64,000 nucleotides of DNA from Chloroflexota bacterium. Lineage in GTDB: Bacteria > Chloroflexota > Anaerolineae > UBA2200. The position numbers and the translations under genes are program-made. Location of the stretch: positions 395,988 to 459,987 of the forward strand of contig JACIWX010000002.1 in the NCBI GenBank assembly GCA_014360755.1, written 5' to 3'. Below are positions 18,740-26,895 of the stretch, piece after piece; position 1 is the first letter of the stretch; the number at the start of each line of letters is the position of its first letter. A model generated the notes under the pieces. It saw nothing but the letters and a program-made list of their open reading frames with translations. It searched no databases and was not told the origin of the DNA.

Positions 18740-18780
18740 AGCCAGAGCTAGCCTGCTGGGAACCAGACGATGTTCTGGCT
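18740..18780 (+). terminator. Inverted repeat after the kinase gene
   Basis: AGCCAGA (18740-18746) pairs with TCTGGCT (18774-18780); a competing short stem CCAGA/TCTGG lies at 18763-18778. A T-poor tail follows, so this is at best a weak terminator between the kinase operon and the glycan operon. Confidence 0.3.
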
Positions 18781-18883
18781 TTCTTGCGTTTGATTGCAAA
18801 AATGAATATAGTTGAAGAAATTTACATCTTTTCTAGTTGAAATGCGTGCTATATGAGTGGATTGTAACCCTCGTCGCGCTTGT

Positions 18884-18917
18884 TTTTCATCCGCTTTTCA
18901 TCTCTGGAGGCTAGAAT
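18884..18917 (+). promoter_or_regulatory. PhoB-box-like activated promoter of the main glycan operon
   Basis: TTTTCATC occurs twice at an 11-bp period (18884-18891 and 18895-18902). Counting the 7-bp element TTTTCAT, its second copy ends at 18901; 10 bp follow, then TAGAAT (18912-18917) as -10. No normal -35 is present; the repeat takes its place. Direct 7-bp repeats at an 11-bp period ending 10 bp before the -10 is the known layout of PhoB boxes. Transcription would start near 18924, about 50 bases before the ATG at 18975. Confidence 0.6.
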
Positions 18918-18974
18918 CAAGATAGCTAAGGATTGCAATCCTGTCAGAGATTGAGGTGCGAAGGGGGAAAGAGT

Positions 18975-19427
18975 ATGGCGCTCTATGCACGCAAACTGAC
19001 CGAGGCTGAAGAGGAACAACTCAAGCGTTGGTTAGCTGGTAATGATGCAGCACTGCAGCATCGAGCCAAGATTATCCTTCTTTCGAGCCAAGGGTATCGG
19101 GTGCCAGAAATAGGCCCGCTGGTCAAGTCCCATCCTGCCAATCTGCGCAAGTGGATTCACCGCTTCAATGAACGGGGCTGTGAGGGTTTGCGGACAGTGC
19201 GTTCCGGGGGGCCACGGTTGCGCTTCACACCGCAGCAAAGGCAGGAGATTATCCGCCTGGCTCAGTCAAAGCCCAGGGATTTGGGATTGAACTTTAGCCG
19301 CTGGACCTTACATAGATTAGCACAGCAGGCTGTGCGATACGGCATTGTAGACCGTATCAGCCATGAATGTGTGCGCCAAATACTTCGGGAGGCGCACTGT
19401 CAATACAAGGGAGATATGGATAACTGA
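18975..19427 (+). CDS. Stand-alone IS630-type helix-turn-helix protein
   Basis: A 150-residue protein made only of the two N-terminal DNA-binding subdomains of IS630-family transposases: HRAKIILLSSQGYRVPEIGPLV, then LRKWIHRFNERGCEGL, the GGPRLRFTPQQ segment and RISHECVRQILREAH. A complete IS630 transposase (about 340 residues) would continue into a DDE nuclease domain. Here a stop comes exactly at that boundary, and no DDE remnant or inverted repeat follows: the next gene begins 2 bp later. The ATG at 18975 has GGGGGAAAGAG upstream; a frame to 18933 has no better site. Being first in the operon it may be a domesticated regulator; a fossil fragment is the alternative. Confidence 0.7.
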   Translation: MALYARKLTEAEEEQLKRWLAGNDAALQHRAKIILLSSQGYRVPEIGPLVKSHPANLRKWIHRFNERGCEGLRTVRSGGPRLRFTPQQRQEIIRLAQSKPRDLGLNFSRWTLHRLAQQAVRYGIVDRISHECVRQILREAHCQYKGDMDN

Positions 19428-19429
19428 GC

Positions 19430-20896
19430 ATGAGAATTGCCTTCATTTCACCCAAATGGAATAAAAAAGCCAATGATTATCCGCCATTGGGCTTGGCCTA
19501 CCTAGCCGCTGTTCTGGAGCGTGAGGGCCACGAAATAAAGATCTTTGATTTTAGCCTAGATCCCCATACAAGCCTTGAGGATGATGTCCAGGCTGTTTGT
19601 ACTTTTGATCCCCACCTGGTAGGGATTACGGCGATGACCAGTGTATATCACAGCGCTTTAGAGACCGCCACGTTGTTAAAGGCTTACCTGGGACGGCCTA
19701 TTGTGATTGGAGGGCCTCATGCCACTGTCTATCCAGAGCGTGTTTTGGCAGAATCGCCTGTCATTGACTACGTCGTGCGAGGCGAAGGCGAGGAGACGAT
19801 ACAGGAACTAGTGCACGCCCTGTGTGGCAACGGCGATCTCAGCACAGTCCGTGGCCTTACATACAAAATTCGGGGGGAGATCCTTTCCAATCCAGATCGT
19901 CCCCTGATCACTGACCTGGATGCCTTACCTTTTCCTGCTCGCCACTTGTTCGATTTGAAACGTTATGGCTTACGCACACCCGAAGGGCAGCCGATGGTGA
20001 CGATTTTATCCAGCCGAGGTTGTCCCTATCATTGTAGTTATTGCTTCAAGGGGATTGTAGGACGAACGTATCGCCAGCGCAGCCCCGAGAATATCATTGC
20101 TGAAATCAAGCAAGTGATAGCCCAATATGGTATCCGCAATTTTTACTTTATTGACGACTTGTTCACGATTGACCAGCGACGGTTAGAGGCTATTACAGAG
20201 CAATTGATCCGTGAGCAATTGGACATCCGTTGGCAATGCCTGGGACGTGTAGACCGAGTGAATGCCGAGATCTTGCGCAAGATGTATGAGGCTGGTTGTC
20301 GGCGCATCCATTTTGGCATCGAGTCAGGCAATGAAGAAGTGTTACGGCGTGTTGGCAAGGGTATTAAGCCTGAACAAGTGAGGCAAGCAGTACGTTGGGC
20401 GCAGGAAGCAGGGATTCATGTCAAGGGCTATTTTATGCTCGGACTTCCTGGCGATACGGAGGAGACGATGCAGCAGACCGTGGACTTTGCCGTTGAGTTG
20501 AATCTGGATGACGCTATGTTCAGCCTCACCACGCCCTTCCCAGGTACGCGCTTGTGGGACGAACTAGTGAAGAAGAAGCCAGAGACAGAGTATAACCAGG
20601 ATTTTACCCGTGCCTATTATTACACTGATCCGGATGAAGAACTCGTCCCATTTCTGAATGTATCCGAAGTTCCGGATGCAGTGTTGAGCCAGTGGATACA
20701 CAAAGCATATCGTGCCCTAGCGGAGAGCAGGGCGAAGCGCTTATACTTGCAGGCGTTTGGGCCTCGTTTGGGCGCTATTTTGTGGCGTATTTCGCGTTTT
20801 GAACCCTTGCGTGCGCTTGGCCGCTACTTGTTGCGCTTTGGCATCTTTAAGCGGTTTGCCAGTCTGCGTGCACGGAGGATGGAGACGTGGTCTTGA
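19430..20896 (+). CDS. B12-binding domain radical SAM protein
   Basis: A 488-residue protein with an N-terminal cobalamin-binding domain (about 1-150; PPLGLAYLAAVLEREGHE, GGPHATVYPE and GEGEETIQELV are typical) and a radical SAM domain with SSRGCPYHCSYC (CxxxCxxC) that binds the 4Fe-4S cluster. A C-terminal part of about 100 residues is of the BchE/P-methylase group. Such proteins methylate or rearrange unactivated carbons; the substrate cannot be read from the sequence. It follows the HTH gene by 2 bp and overlaps the next radical SAM gene by 10 bp. Confidence 0.88.
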   Translation: MRIAFISPKWNKKANDYPPLGLAYLAAVLEREGHEIKIFDFSLDPHTSLEDDVQAVCTFDPHLVGITAMTSVYHSALETATLLKAYLGRPIVIGGPHATVYPERVLAESPVIDYVVRGEGEETIQELVHALCGNGDLSTVRGLTYKIRGEILSNPDRPLITDLDALPFPARHLFDLKRYGLRTPEGQPMVTILSSRGCPYHCSYCFKGIVGRTYRQRSPENIIAEIKQVIAQYGIRNFYFIDDLFTIDQRRLEAITEQLIREQLDIRWQCLGRVDRVNAEILRKMYEAGCRRIHFGIESGNEEVLRRVGKGIKPEQVRQAVRWAQEAGIHVKGYFMLGLPGDTEETMQQTVDFAVELNLDDAMFSLTTPFPGTRLWDELVKKKPETEYNQDFTRAYYYTDPDEELVPFLNVSEVPDAVLSQWIHKAYRALAESRAKRLYLQAFGPRLGAILWRISRFEPLRALGRYLLRFGIFKRFASLRARRMETWS

Positions 20897-21888
20897 CCAA
20901 AGTGGAAAACCGTATACAACGTTATCGTCGCCGCCTTTCTAATCTCGCGAAATGGATTTCATATACTACCGGGCGCACCCGATTGTGGACTTATCCTGAT
21001 CGCATGTATCTAGAATCTACCAATGTTTGCAATCTGCGGTGCGTGATGTGTCCGACCGGTTTGGGACTGCTTACGCGGCGCAAGGGCTATATGGACTATG
21101 ATTTGTTCACTCAGATTGTTGACGAAATGGCACCCCACGTACAGACGACTACCTTGCATATTTGGGGAGAACCCCTTTTGCACCCGCGCATTTACGATAT
21201 GATTGCCTACTGCCGTAGTCACGGGCTGCGCAGCGAAATCTCCACCAATGCGACGCTTCTGACCGAAGAAAGCAGCCGCAAAATACTGGATGCGGGGCTA
21301 GGCGCTATCTATCTTTGTCTGGATGGCTCCACTGCCGAGACATACGAACGTGTGCGGCGACAGGCTGATTTCGAGCGCACGCGGGAGAACATCCTTCGTT
21401 TTGCAGAGATGAGGAGCAAGCGCGCTCACGGCCCTCGTGTGAGCGTGCAAATTATCCATATCAAACCAACTGCTGCGGAAATTGAGGAGTTCAAGCAGAT
21501 TTGGAGCATCCCGGGGGTGGATCGGGTTCATGTCAAAGCGTTTGACTCTTGGGGTGATCAGGTGCAGCAAATTAGCGAATTGCGCGCCGACGATGATCAA
21601 GTTGTTGTGCCAGGAAAGCGCTATCACTGCCCGAACCTGTGGTACCACGTGCATATCTACTGGGATGGGACATTGGTCTGTTGTGATCGAGATTACAATG
21701 CACTGTATCCGCTAGGCAATGTGCGCGATGGCGTGATGAAAGCCTGGAACGGACCACGGATGGTGGAATTGCGGCGCAAGCATCTGGAAGGGCGTTTGGA
21801 AGATGTGCCTTCGTGCAGTAAATGCATTGAGTGGAGCTGGTGGCGGCCTACACCATTCTCATCGCATGGCAATGCCCCCCAGCGATAA
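20887..21888 (+). CDS. Radical SAM/SPASM domain protein
   Basis: A 333-residue radical SAM enzyme: ESTNVCNLRCVMCPTG supplies the CxxxCxxC cluster motif near residue 45, and LHIWGEPLLHP matches the GGEP-type SAM motif. The C-terminal part has a SPASM-like cysteine set (LVCCDRDYNALYPLGNV and PSCSKCIEW) for an auxiliary iron-sulfur cluster. The GTG start overlaps the previous gene by 10 bp, implying coupling. SPASM proteins modify peptides or sugars; in a glycan cluster a sugar or lipid-linked substrate seems likely, but that is inference. Confidence 0.85.
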   Translation: MVLTKVENRIQRYRRRLSNLAKWISYTTGRTRLWTYPDRMYLESTNVCNLRCVMCPTGLGLLTRRKGYMDYDLFTQIVDEMAPHVQTTTLHIWGEPLLHPRIYDMIAYCRSHGLRSEISTNATLLTEESSRKILDAGLGAIYLCLDGSTAETYERVRRQADFERTRENILRFAEMRSKRAHGPRVSVQIIHIKPTAAEIEEFKQIWSIPGVDRVHVKAFDSWGDQVQQISELRADDDQVVVPGKRYHCPNLWYHVHIYWDGTLVCCDRDYNALYPLGNVRDGVMKAWNGPRMVELRRKHLEGRLEDVPSCSKCIEWSWWRPTPFSSHGNAPQR

Positions 21889-21900
21889 GAGGACGGATGT

Positions 21901-23427
21901 ATGGAGGTCTGTAGGGCAGAAGGCATACGTTTACCCGCCCGCACCAGGGTTGGTTTGCTTGTCTTGGTTTTATGGCTTGGTTTCTTCTGGCGTTTTGCAG
22001 GATTGGGCAAAGAGAGCATCTGGCTGGATGAAGTCACCAGCTTGCTCATCGCTCGCATGGATTTGCGCTCAGAAGTGGCCTGGGCTGCGGCCGATATTCA
22101 TCCCCCGCTCTATTATTTTGCCTTGCATGGTTGGCTTCTTTCGGGGGAAACGGAATTTGCCCTCCGTGCGCTTTCTGCCCTGTTGGGCGTGCTCGCCATT
22201 GTGATCTTGTATGCGTTGGCTCGTGAGTTGTTTGGTCCCCGTGTAGCGTTGCTCTCATCCTTTTTGCTGGCTTTGTCGCCGTTGCATATCTGGTATTCGC
22301 AGGAAGCGCGCATGTATGCCATGGTAGCTACGATTAGCCTATTATCCAGTTATTTTTTACTCTTGTCCCTGCGTCGGGGACAAACACGCTATTGGCTAAG
22401 CTATGTCCTGACGGCAACTTTGGCTCTCTATACGCATTACTTTATGCTCTTTGTCCTAGTGTTTCACAATCTCTTTGCTCTCTATTGGCTCTGGCGGAAC
22501 AACCGCTTGAAGAGCTTTTGGTACCAATGGTTTGTAGCAGAACTGGCAATTGCTCTTCTCTTTCTGCCTTGGGCACCTGTTTTTTATCGCCAAGTGACCG
22601 CGCGGGGCGGAGGCTGGGTGGAAAAAGCGATTGGACGGCCTTCTCTCCGCATGTTGTTCGATACTTGGCTCTCTTTCAATATCGGTCCGGATGGAAAGCT
22701 CTATCCTGTGCTTTTGCGCCGATTAGCATATATCTTGTTCGGTGCTTCTATTGTCGCAGCTATTGCAAAGCTGTTCTGGGGTCGTGAATTGACAGATGCA
22801 AAAGAGGAACTTGCTCATGCATACCGAGAAGGGTTGCTTTTTTGCTTCTTGTATAGCGCTGTTCCTCTGTTGGTGATTTGGCTTTTCGCTCAGGTTACGC
22901 CTATGTACGCTATTCGCTATCTCTCGCCTTTCCTTCCTGCCTATTACATAATTATCGCTAATGGCATCTATGCCTTGAAATGGGATTGGACGCGCTTCGC
23001 CATTGTCCTGTTTTTGGCATTGATTCTGTTGGTGGGTGACTGCAACGCCTGGCGTGTGGAACAACGGGATGACTGGCGAGGGATCAGTGCTTATGTCCTG
23101 GCGCAATCAAAATCAGGCGATGTGGTGCTCTTCTCACCACGCTGGAACGCCAAACCTTTTGATTATTATGCGCATGGTCAGGTACCTATTAACATGGAAC
23201 TCCCCATTCCTGTTACCGGGCAGGCGGCAAAGGAAGTGGTGGCTGATATTGCCCAACGTTACACACGGGTGTGGCTAATCTGGCAGCATGGGCATTACAG
23301 TGATCCAGAAGGCATCGTAAAACAAATTCTTGATAGCCAATTCCAACTAATGGAAACGCTCAAGTTCAGAGGCATGATGGATGTGATGTTGTATGATCTG
23401 AAAACAGTACGGACGGTAGGGCAATGA
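21901..23427 (+). CDS. GT39/PMT-type membrane glycosyltransferase
   Basis: A 508-residue polytopic GT-C enzyme. The first outer loop has the acidic pair in SIWLDE (Asp43-Glu44) expected to be catalytic in this fold. HPPLYYFALHGWL and YSQEARMY are conserved blocks shared with the next gene. About 11 hydrophobic segments are followed by a C-terminal outer domain of about 110 residues. Such enzymes use polyprenyl-phosphate sugars outside the membrane. RBS GAGGACGG precedes the ATG. The 3' end overlaps the next gene by 4 bp. Acceptor and sugar are unknown. Confidence 0.85.
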   Translation: MEVCRAEGIRLPARTRVGLLVLVLWLGFFWRFAGLGKESIWLDEVTSLLIARMDLRSEVAWAAADIHPPLYYFALHGWLLSGETEFALRALSALLGVLAIVILYALARELFGPRVALLSSFLLALSPLHIWYSQEARMYAMVATISLLSSYFLLLSLRRGQTRYWLSYVLTATLALYTHYFMLFVLVFHNLFALYWLWRNNRLKSFWYQWFVAELAIALLFLPWAPVFYRQVTARGGGWVEKAIGRPSLRMLFDTWLSFNIGPDGKLYPVLLRRLAYILFGASIVAAIAKLFWGRELTDAKEELAHAYREGLLFCFLYSAVPLLVIWLFAQVTPMYAIRYLSPFLPAYYIIIANGIYALKWDWTRFAIVLFLALILLVGDCNAWRVEQRDDWRGISAYVLAQSKSGDVVLFSPRWNAKPFDYYAHGQVPINMELPIPVTGQAAKEVVADIAQRYTRVWLIWQHGHYSDPEGIVKQILDSQFQLMETLKFRGMMDVMLYDLKTVRTVGQ

Positions 23428-24893
23428 CGATACGTATTGTCTTGACCCGCCTGAATGCGAAGCGTGGAGTAGTCGCTGTTTTGTTGCTCATCCTGGCTTT
23501 TGGAGCCTTGTTGAGGCTATATGCTTTGTCAGCGGAGAGTTTTTATTTCGACGAAGCCTATAGCGTGTGGGCAGCCAGGCATGATATTGGCTGGCTTTTC
23601 ACTATCAGCACGCAACGCATCTTTCCGCCATTGTATTACATGCTCTTGCATTTCTGGTTGTTGCTAGGGGATAGCGAATTCATGGTGCGTTTATTGTCTG
23701 TCGCCCTTGGTCTAGTCTCTATCGCGGGCATTTACCTTTTGGCGCAGCAGTTGTTCGACGAGAAGGTGGGCTTGCTCAGCGCCTTGCTCTTGGCGGTTTC
23801 GCCGCTGCATCTGTGGTATTCTCAAGAAGCACGGATGTATATGCTGGTACTGACGCTAGGCCTCTATTCTGCCTATTTCTTGCTATTGGCGCTGCGTAAA
23901 GGCGAGCGTTGGCACTGGCTGGCATACGTGTTGAGCACAGCAATGGCTATGAACACGCATTATTTCATCCTCTTCCTTGCTGCTTTCGAGAATGCCTACG
24001 TGCTCTATTTGCTTTTGCGGCGTCGTATACCCCTCAGCATCTGGAAACAGTGGCTGCCCAGCCAGGTTGCCATTGGCCTGCTATCTGCAGTTGGATTGGC
24101 TGGCGTCTTCAGTGAGGAGTCAAGCTATTGGTGGGGGTTACTAGATACCTGGCATGGTGCACCGACCTGGCGTAGTTTGGTTGGCACGATGTTCACATTC
24201 AGCCTCGGTACACAGGTAGGCGAGCGCTTATTCTATTGGACAGGATTGTTGTTATTCGGCTGCTGTATCGTGTGGAGCGCCATTGACTTTCGCCAAAGGC
24301 GCCTGTCATTGTCCATAGACGACGGATTGGTCTTCTGTCTTCTGTACCTAATCGTGCCTATAGGATTGGTTTTTGTAGTCTCGCAATTCAGATCATTCTG
24401 GGTCTTGCGTTATCTCTTTCCTTTTTTGCCGCCTTACTGCGTCCTTGTGGCGAGGGGGATATCCAGGATGCCAGGCCGCGCTTTGCCTGCGCTTGCGATT
24501 GTCGCCATTGTGCTGGCTTCTTCATGGCCGGTTGCCGACATATACCGCTATGAGCAGAAGGAGGCATGGCGTAGTGCAGTACAATATATTGCTTCACAGG
24601 AGAAACCGGGAGATTACGTCTTTCTGGTGGAGGAGGACGTCTGGCTGCCGTTTGAACACTACTACCGAGGTTCTCTATCGTACACAGGTGTCAGCCGAGC
24701 GATCACTGACCGAGATTTTTTGGCAGCACGAGTGGGTATGGTACTGTCCACTCACCGCCGCATCTGGCTCATACTGAGCCATACGAGCAACTTTGCCCTA
24801 AAAGACTATCTGAGGACCTCACGCTATACCCAACTGGAATCGGAAAAGCACTTTACAGGTGTGGAAGTTGATCTATTTACCATTATCCATTAG
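23424..24893 (+). CDS. GT39/PMT-type membrane glycosyltransferase, paralog of the preceding gene
   Basis: A 489-residue polytopic protein with the same plan as the gene before it: acidic pair in FYFDEAYSVW (Asp43-Glu44), FPPLYYMLLHFWLL, LFDEKVGLLSALLLAVSPLH and YSQEARMY. The two are clearly related along their length, so this is an old tandem duplication. The C-terminal outer domain begins near residue 375. Its ATG lies in a 4-bp ATGA overlap with the preceding stop. Inferred to transfer a sugar from a polyprenyl-phosphate donor. Confidence 0.85.
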   Translation: MTIRIVLTRLNAKRGVVAVLLLILAFGALLRLYALSAESFYFDEAYSVWAARHDIGWLFTISTQRIFPPLYYMLLHFWLLLGDSEFMVRLLSVALGLVSIAGIYLLAQQLFDEKVGLLSALLLAVSPLHLWYSQEARMYMLVLTLGLYSAYFLLLALRKGERWHWLAYVLSTAMAMNTHYFILFLAAFENAYVLYLLLRRRIPLSIWKQWLPSQVAIGLLSAVGLAGVFSEESSYWWGLLDTWHGAPTWRSLVGTMFTFSLGTQVGERLFYWTGLLLFGCCIVWSAIDFRQRRLSLSIDDGLVFCLLYLIVPIGLVFVVSQFRSFWVLRYLFPFLPPYCVLVARGISRMPGRALPALAIVAIVLASSWPVADIYRYEQKEAWRSAVQYIASQEKPGDYVFLVEEDVWLPFEHYYRGSLSYTGVSRAITDRDFLAARVGMVLSTHRRIWLILSHTSNFALKDYLRTSRYTQLESEKHFTGVEVDLFTIIH

Positions 24894-24903
24894 CGATGTG
24901 TTC

Positions 24904-26517
24904 ATGGGTAAAGGGGTGCATCTACTGTCCAAATATCGTTTGATCTTGATCTTAATACTGGGTTTGTTCTTGGCTGTATTGCGGCTCAATGAGCACGTGA
25001 TGCCGGCGGGTGATAACGCGACCTATATGATTCTGGGCCAGTCTTTGGCTACTGGGCAGGGTTATCGCATGATTAGCGATCCGCGTTCGCCTCAAATGGC
25101 TTTATATCCGCCGGGTTATCCTTTATTGCTGGCTGGAGTGCTGGCTTTAACAGGCACCTCACACAATCTATTAGCCGCGATTTTGCCGTCAAAATTGCCC
25201 TCAGTACTGCTTTTTCTTGGCGTGATTGCGCTGATCTACGATCTGCTAAAAAGGCGAAACACGTTCCTCGCGACGATGGCTGCACTGCTCACGGCTGTGC
25301 ATCCGCATCTCCTGTATTTTGCTGTAGAAGTAGGCACAGAAATCCCTTATTTGTTTGTTTCGCTTTGCTGTCTTTACCTCTTTGAGCGTTATAAGCGAAC
25401 AACAAGCACGTTTCACGTCATTATACTAGCGGTGTTCATCGCGTTGGCATCCTATATCCGTTCGATTGCGTTGGTGCTGGTGTTAGCCTTTGTCCCTTAT
25501 CTGTTCATGCAGCGAAGGGCCAGACATGCCTGGCTGCTGTTAATAGGCGCTGGAGTATTGGTAGCCCCCTGGTTTATCTACAGTAGTTTGCTTCCAACAA
25601 CGGGAACCTCTGTAGGGCTGGGGCGCAGTTATTTCGCACTGTACCTCTCTAGTGATCCGTATGGTATGGAACGGGCTAGCCTGTCAGATTGGGCTGAGCG
25701 ATTAGCACAGAACACGTATGCCTACACCCTGGATATCTGGCCAGATATCCTTTTCCCCCATGTTTTCGCGGTCAGTGCATGGTTAGGGCGTTTTGGGATT
25801 GTGTTCATTGCCTCGTTTACCGCGTTGCTTCTATATGGTTTTATCCTGGAAGCCAGACGAGGGCATGTTCAGGAATGGTATGTAGCGCTTTTCTTCCTGT
25901 CCTGTCTATGTTATTTATGGCCTGTCGCCAGGTTGATTGTGCCTATTATCCCTTTTGGTTTATATTATTTCCTTGTTGCATTGGATCACCTTCTCCTGCA
26001 AGCAAAAAGTTGGTGGCAACCGCTTAGAATGGGCTTTAGGCACTGGGAAAGATTCACATTGTTGGCGATTTGCGCTGTCTTGACGCTTTCAGCGTTGATG
26101 AGTGATGTGCGCAGCATTCAGCGCAATTTGCTTTACGGATGGGGTCAGCCAGTGGCTGTTTATTACTCTCGGGATGTGGAATGGAGCAATTACCTGCAAG
26201 CCATGGATTGGGTTGCGCAGCATACTGCTCCGCAAAGCGTAGTAATGTGCCGCAAGGCAGATTTGCTGTATATTCTCATTGGCCATCGGGCACTGGAGTA
26301 TCCTTATTCCTCACAGGCAGCGGATTTGAAACGCAGTGTGCTGGAGAACCACGTGGCGTATATCATCGAGGATGCATTCCATTGGACACTTACAACTAGG
26401 GACTACTTGCGTCCTGCCCTACAGCGCTGGTTGGCTTCAGAGCCTGAGGCGCTTTCTCTAGTTTATGAAACGGACACGCCCAACACTCGTGTATGGCGCG
26501 TGAATCAATCACAATAA
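24904..26517 (+). CDS. GT39-like membrane glycosyltransferase
   Basis: A 537-residue protein with about 11 hydrophobic segments. The first outer loop reads MPAGDNATYMILGQSLATGQ, with Asp in the catalytic position, and then YPPGYPLLLAG, the pattern of GT39 relatives whose next loop carries PPGYP. The C-terminal domain (from about residue 415) contains WVAQHTAPQSVVMCRKADL, an arrangement shared with the genes at 36573 and 52001. I start at the ATG at 24904; a frame to 24859 overlaps the previous gene. No clear ribosome site is visible, so it may be translated by coupling. Confidence 0.8.
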   Translation: MGKGVHLLSKYRLILILILGLFLAVLRLNEHVMPAGDNATYMILGQSLATGQGYRMISDPRSPQMALYPPGYPLLLAGVLALTGTSHNLLAAILPSKLPSVLLFLGVIALIYDLLKRRNTFLATMAALLTAVHPHLLYFAVEVGTEIPYLFVSLCCLYLFERYKRTTSTFHVIILAVFIALASYIRSIALVLVLAFVPYLFMQRRARHAWLLLIGAGVLVAPWFIYSSLLPTTGTSVGLGRSYFALYLSSDPYGMERASLSDWAERLAQNTYAYTLDIWPDILFPHVFAVSAWLGRFGIVFIASFTALLLYGFILEARRGHVQEWYVALFFLSCLCYLWPVARLIVPIIPFGLYYFLVALDHLLLQAKSWWQPLRMGFRHWERFTLLAICAVLTLSALMSDVRSIQRNLLYGWGQPVAVYYSRDVEWSNYLQAMDWVAQHTAPQSVVMCRKADLLYILIGHRALEYPYSSQAADLKRSVLENHVAYIIEDAFHWTLTTRDYLRPALQRWLASEPEALSLVYETDTPNTRVWRVNQSQ

Positions 26518-26533
26518 GGAGAGGAAAGACAAA

Positions 26534-26887
26534 ATGGATCCAAAGATTCTGTTGTTTTCTGCTATCTTTGCTGCCGTCACAGGTCAGTTGCTGATGAAGA
26601 CGGGGTTGAATCAGCTTGGGGCATTGACGGATATTAACCTTGCCGTGTTCTTTCGCATGGTGTTCAATCCCTATGTCTTTGGGGGAATCGCTTCGTATGG
26701 CATTGGGTTTATTGCCTATTTGTTCGCTCTGTCCCGGCTTGACCAGAGCTTTGCTTACCCTATGTTCGCCTTGGGGTATGTGCTTGTGCCCTTGTATAAC
26801 TGGATTGTGATGCACGAGCCATTCTCTGTGGCACGTCTGGTAGGAATCCTGTTGGTGTTGGTAGGGGTTTCGCTGATTAGTAGGTAG
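26534..26887 (+). CDS. ArnE-like small EamA/SMR membrane protein (lipid-sugar flippase subunit)
   Basis: A 117-residue protein with four transmembrane helices. GQLLMKTGL near the start, FAYPMFALGYVLVPLYNW, HEPFSVARLVGILLVLVGV and the overall size follow ArnE/ArnF, which move undecaprenyl-phosphate-aminoarabinose across the membrane. The membrane glutamate of drug-exporting SMR proteins (position 14) is absent, here Ala14, so drug export is unlikely. It sits among GT39 genes that need outward-facing lipid-linked sugars, which fits a flippase role. A partner subunit is not seen, so it may act as a homodimer. RBS GGAGAGG is well placed. Confidence 0.78.
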   Translation: MDPKILLFSAIFAAVTGQLLMKTGLNQLGALTDINLAVFFRMVFNPYVFGGIASYGIGFIAYLFALSRLDQSFAYPMFALGYVLVPLYNWIVMHEPFSVARLVGILLVLVGVSLISR

Positions 26888-26895
26888 GAGGCGCG

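Noticed and set aside
18784-18812. Conventional promoter TTGCGT-N17-TATAGT before the glycan operon
   Set aside because: The -35 matches at only three of six positions; the 11-bp-period repeat and -10 at 18912 are a better fit and closer to the gene.
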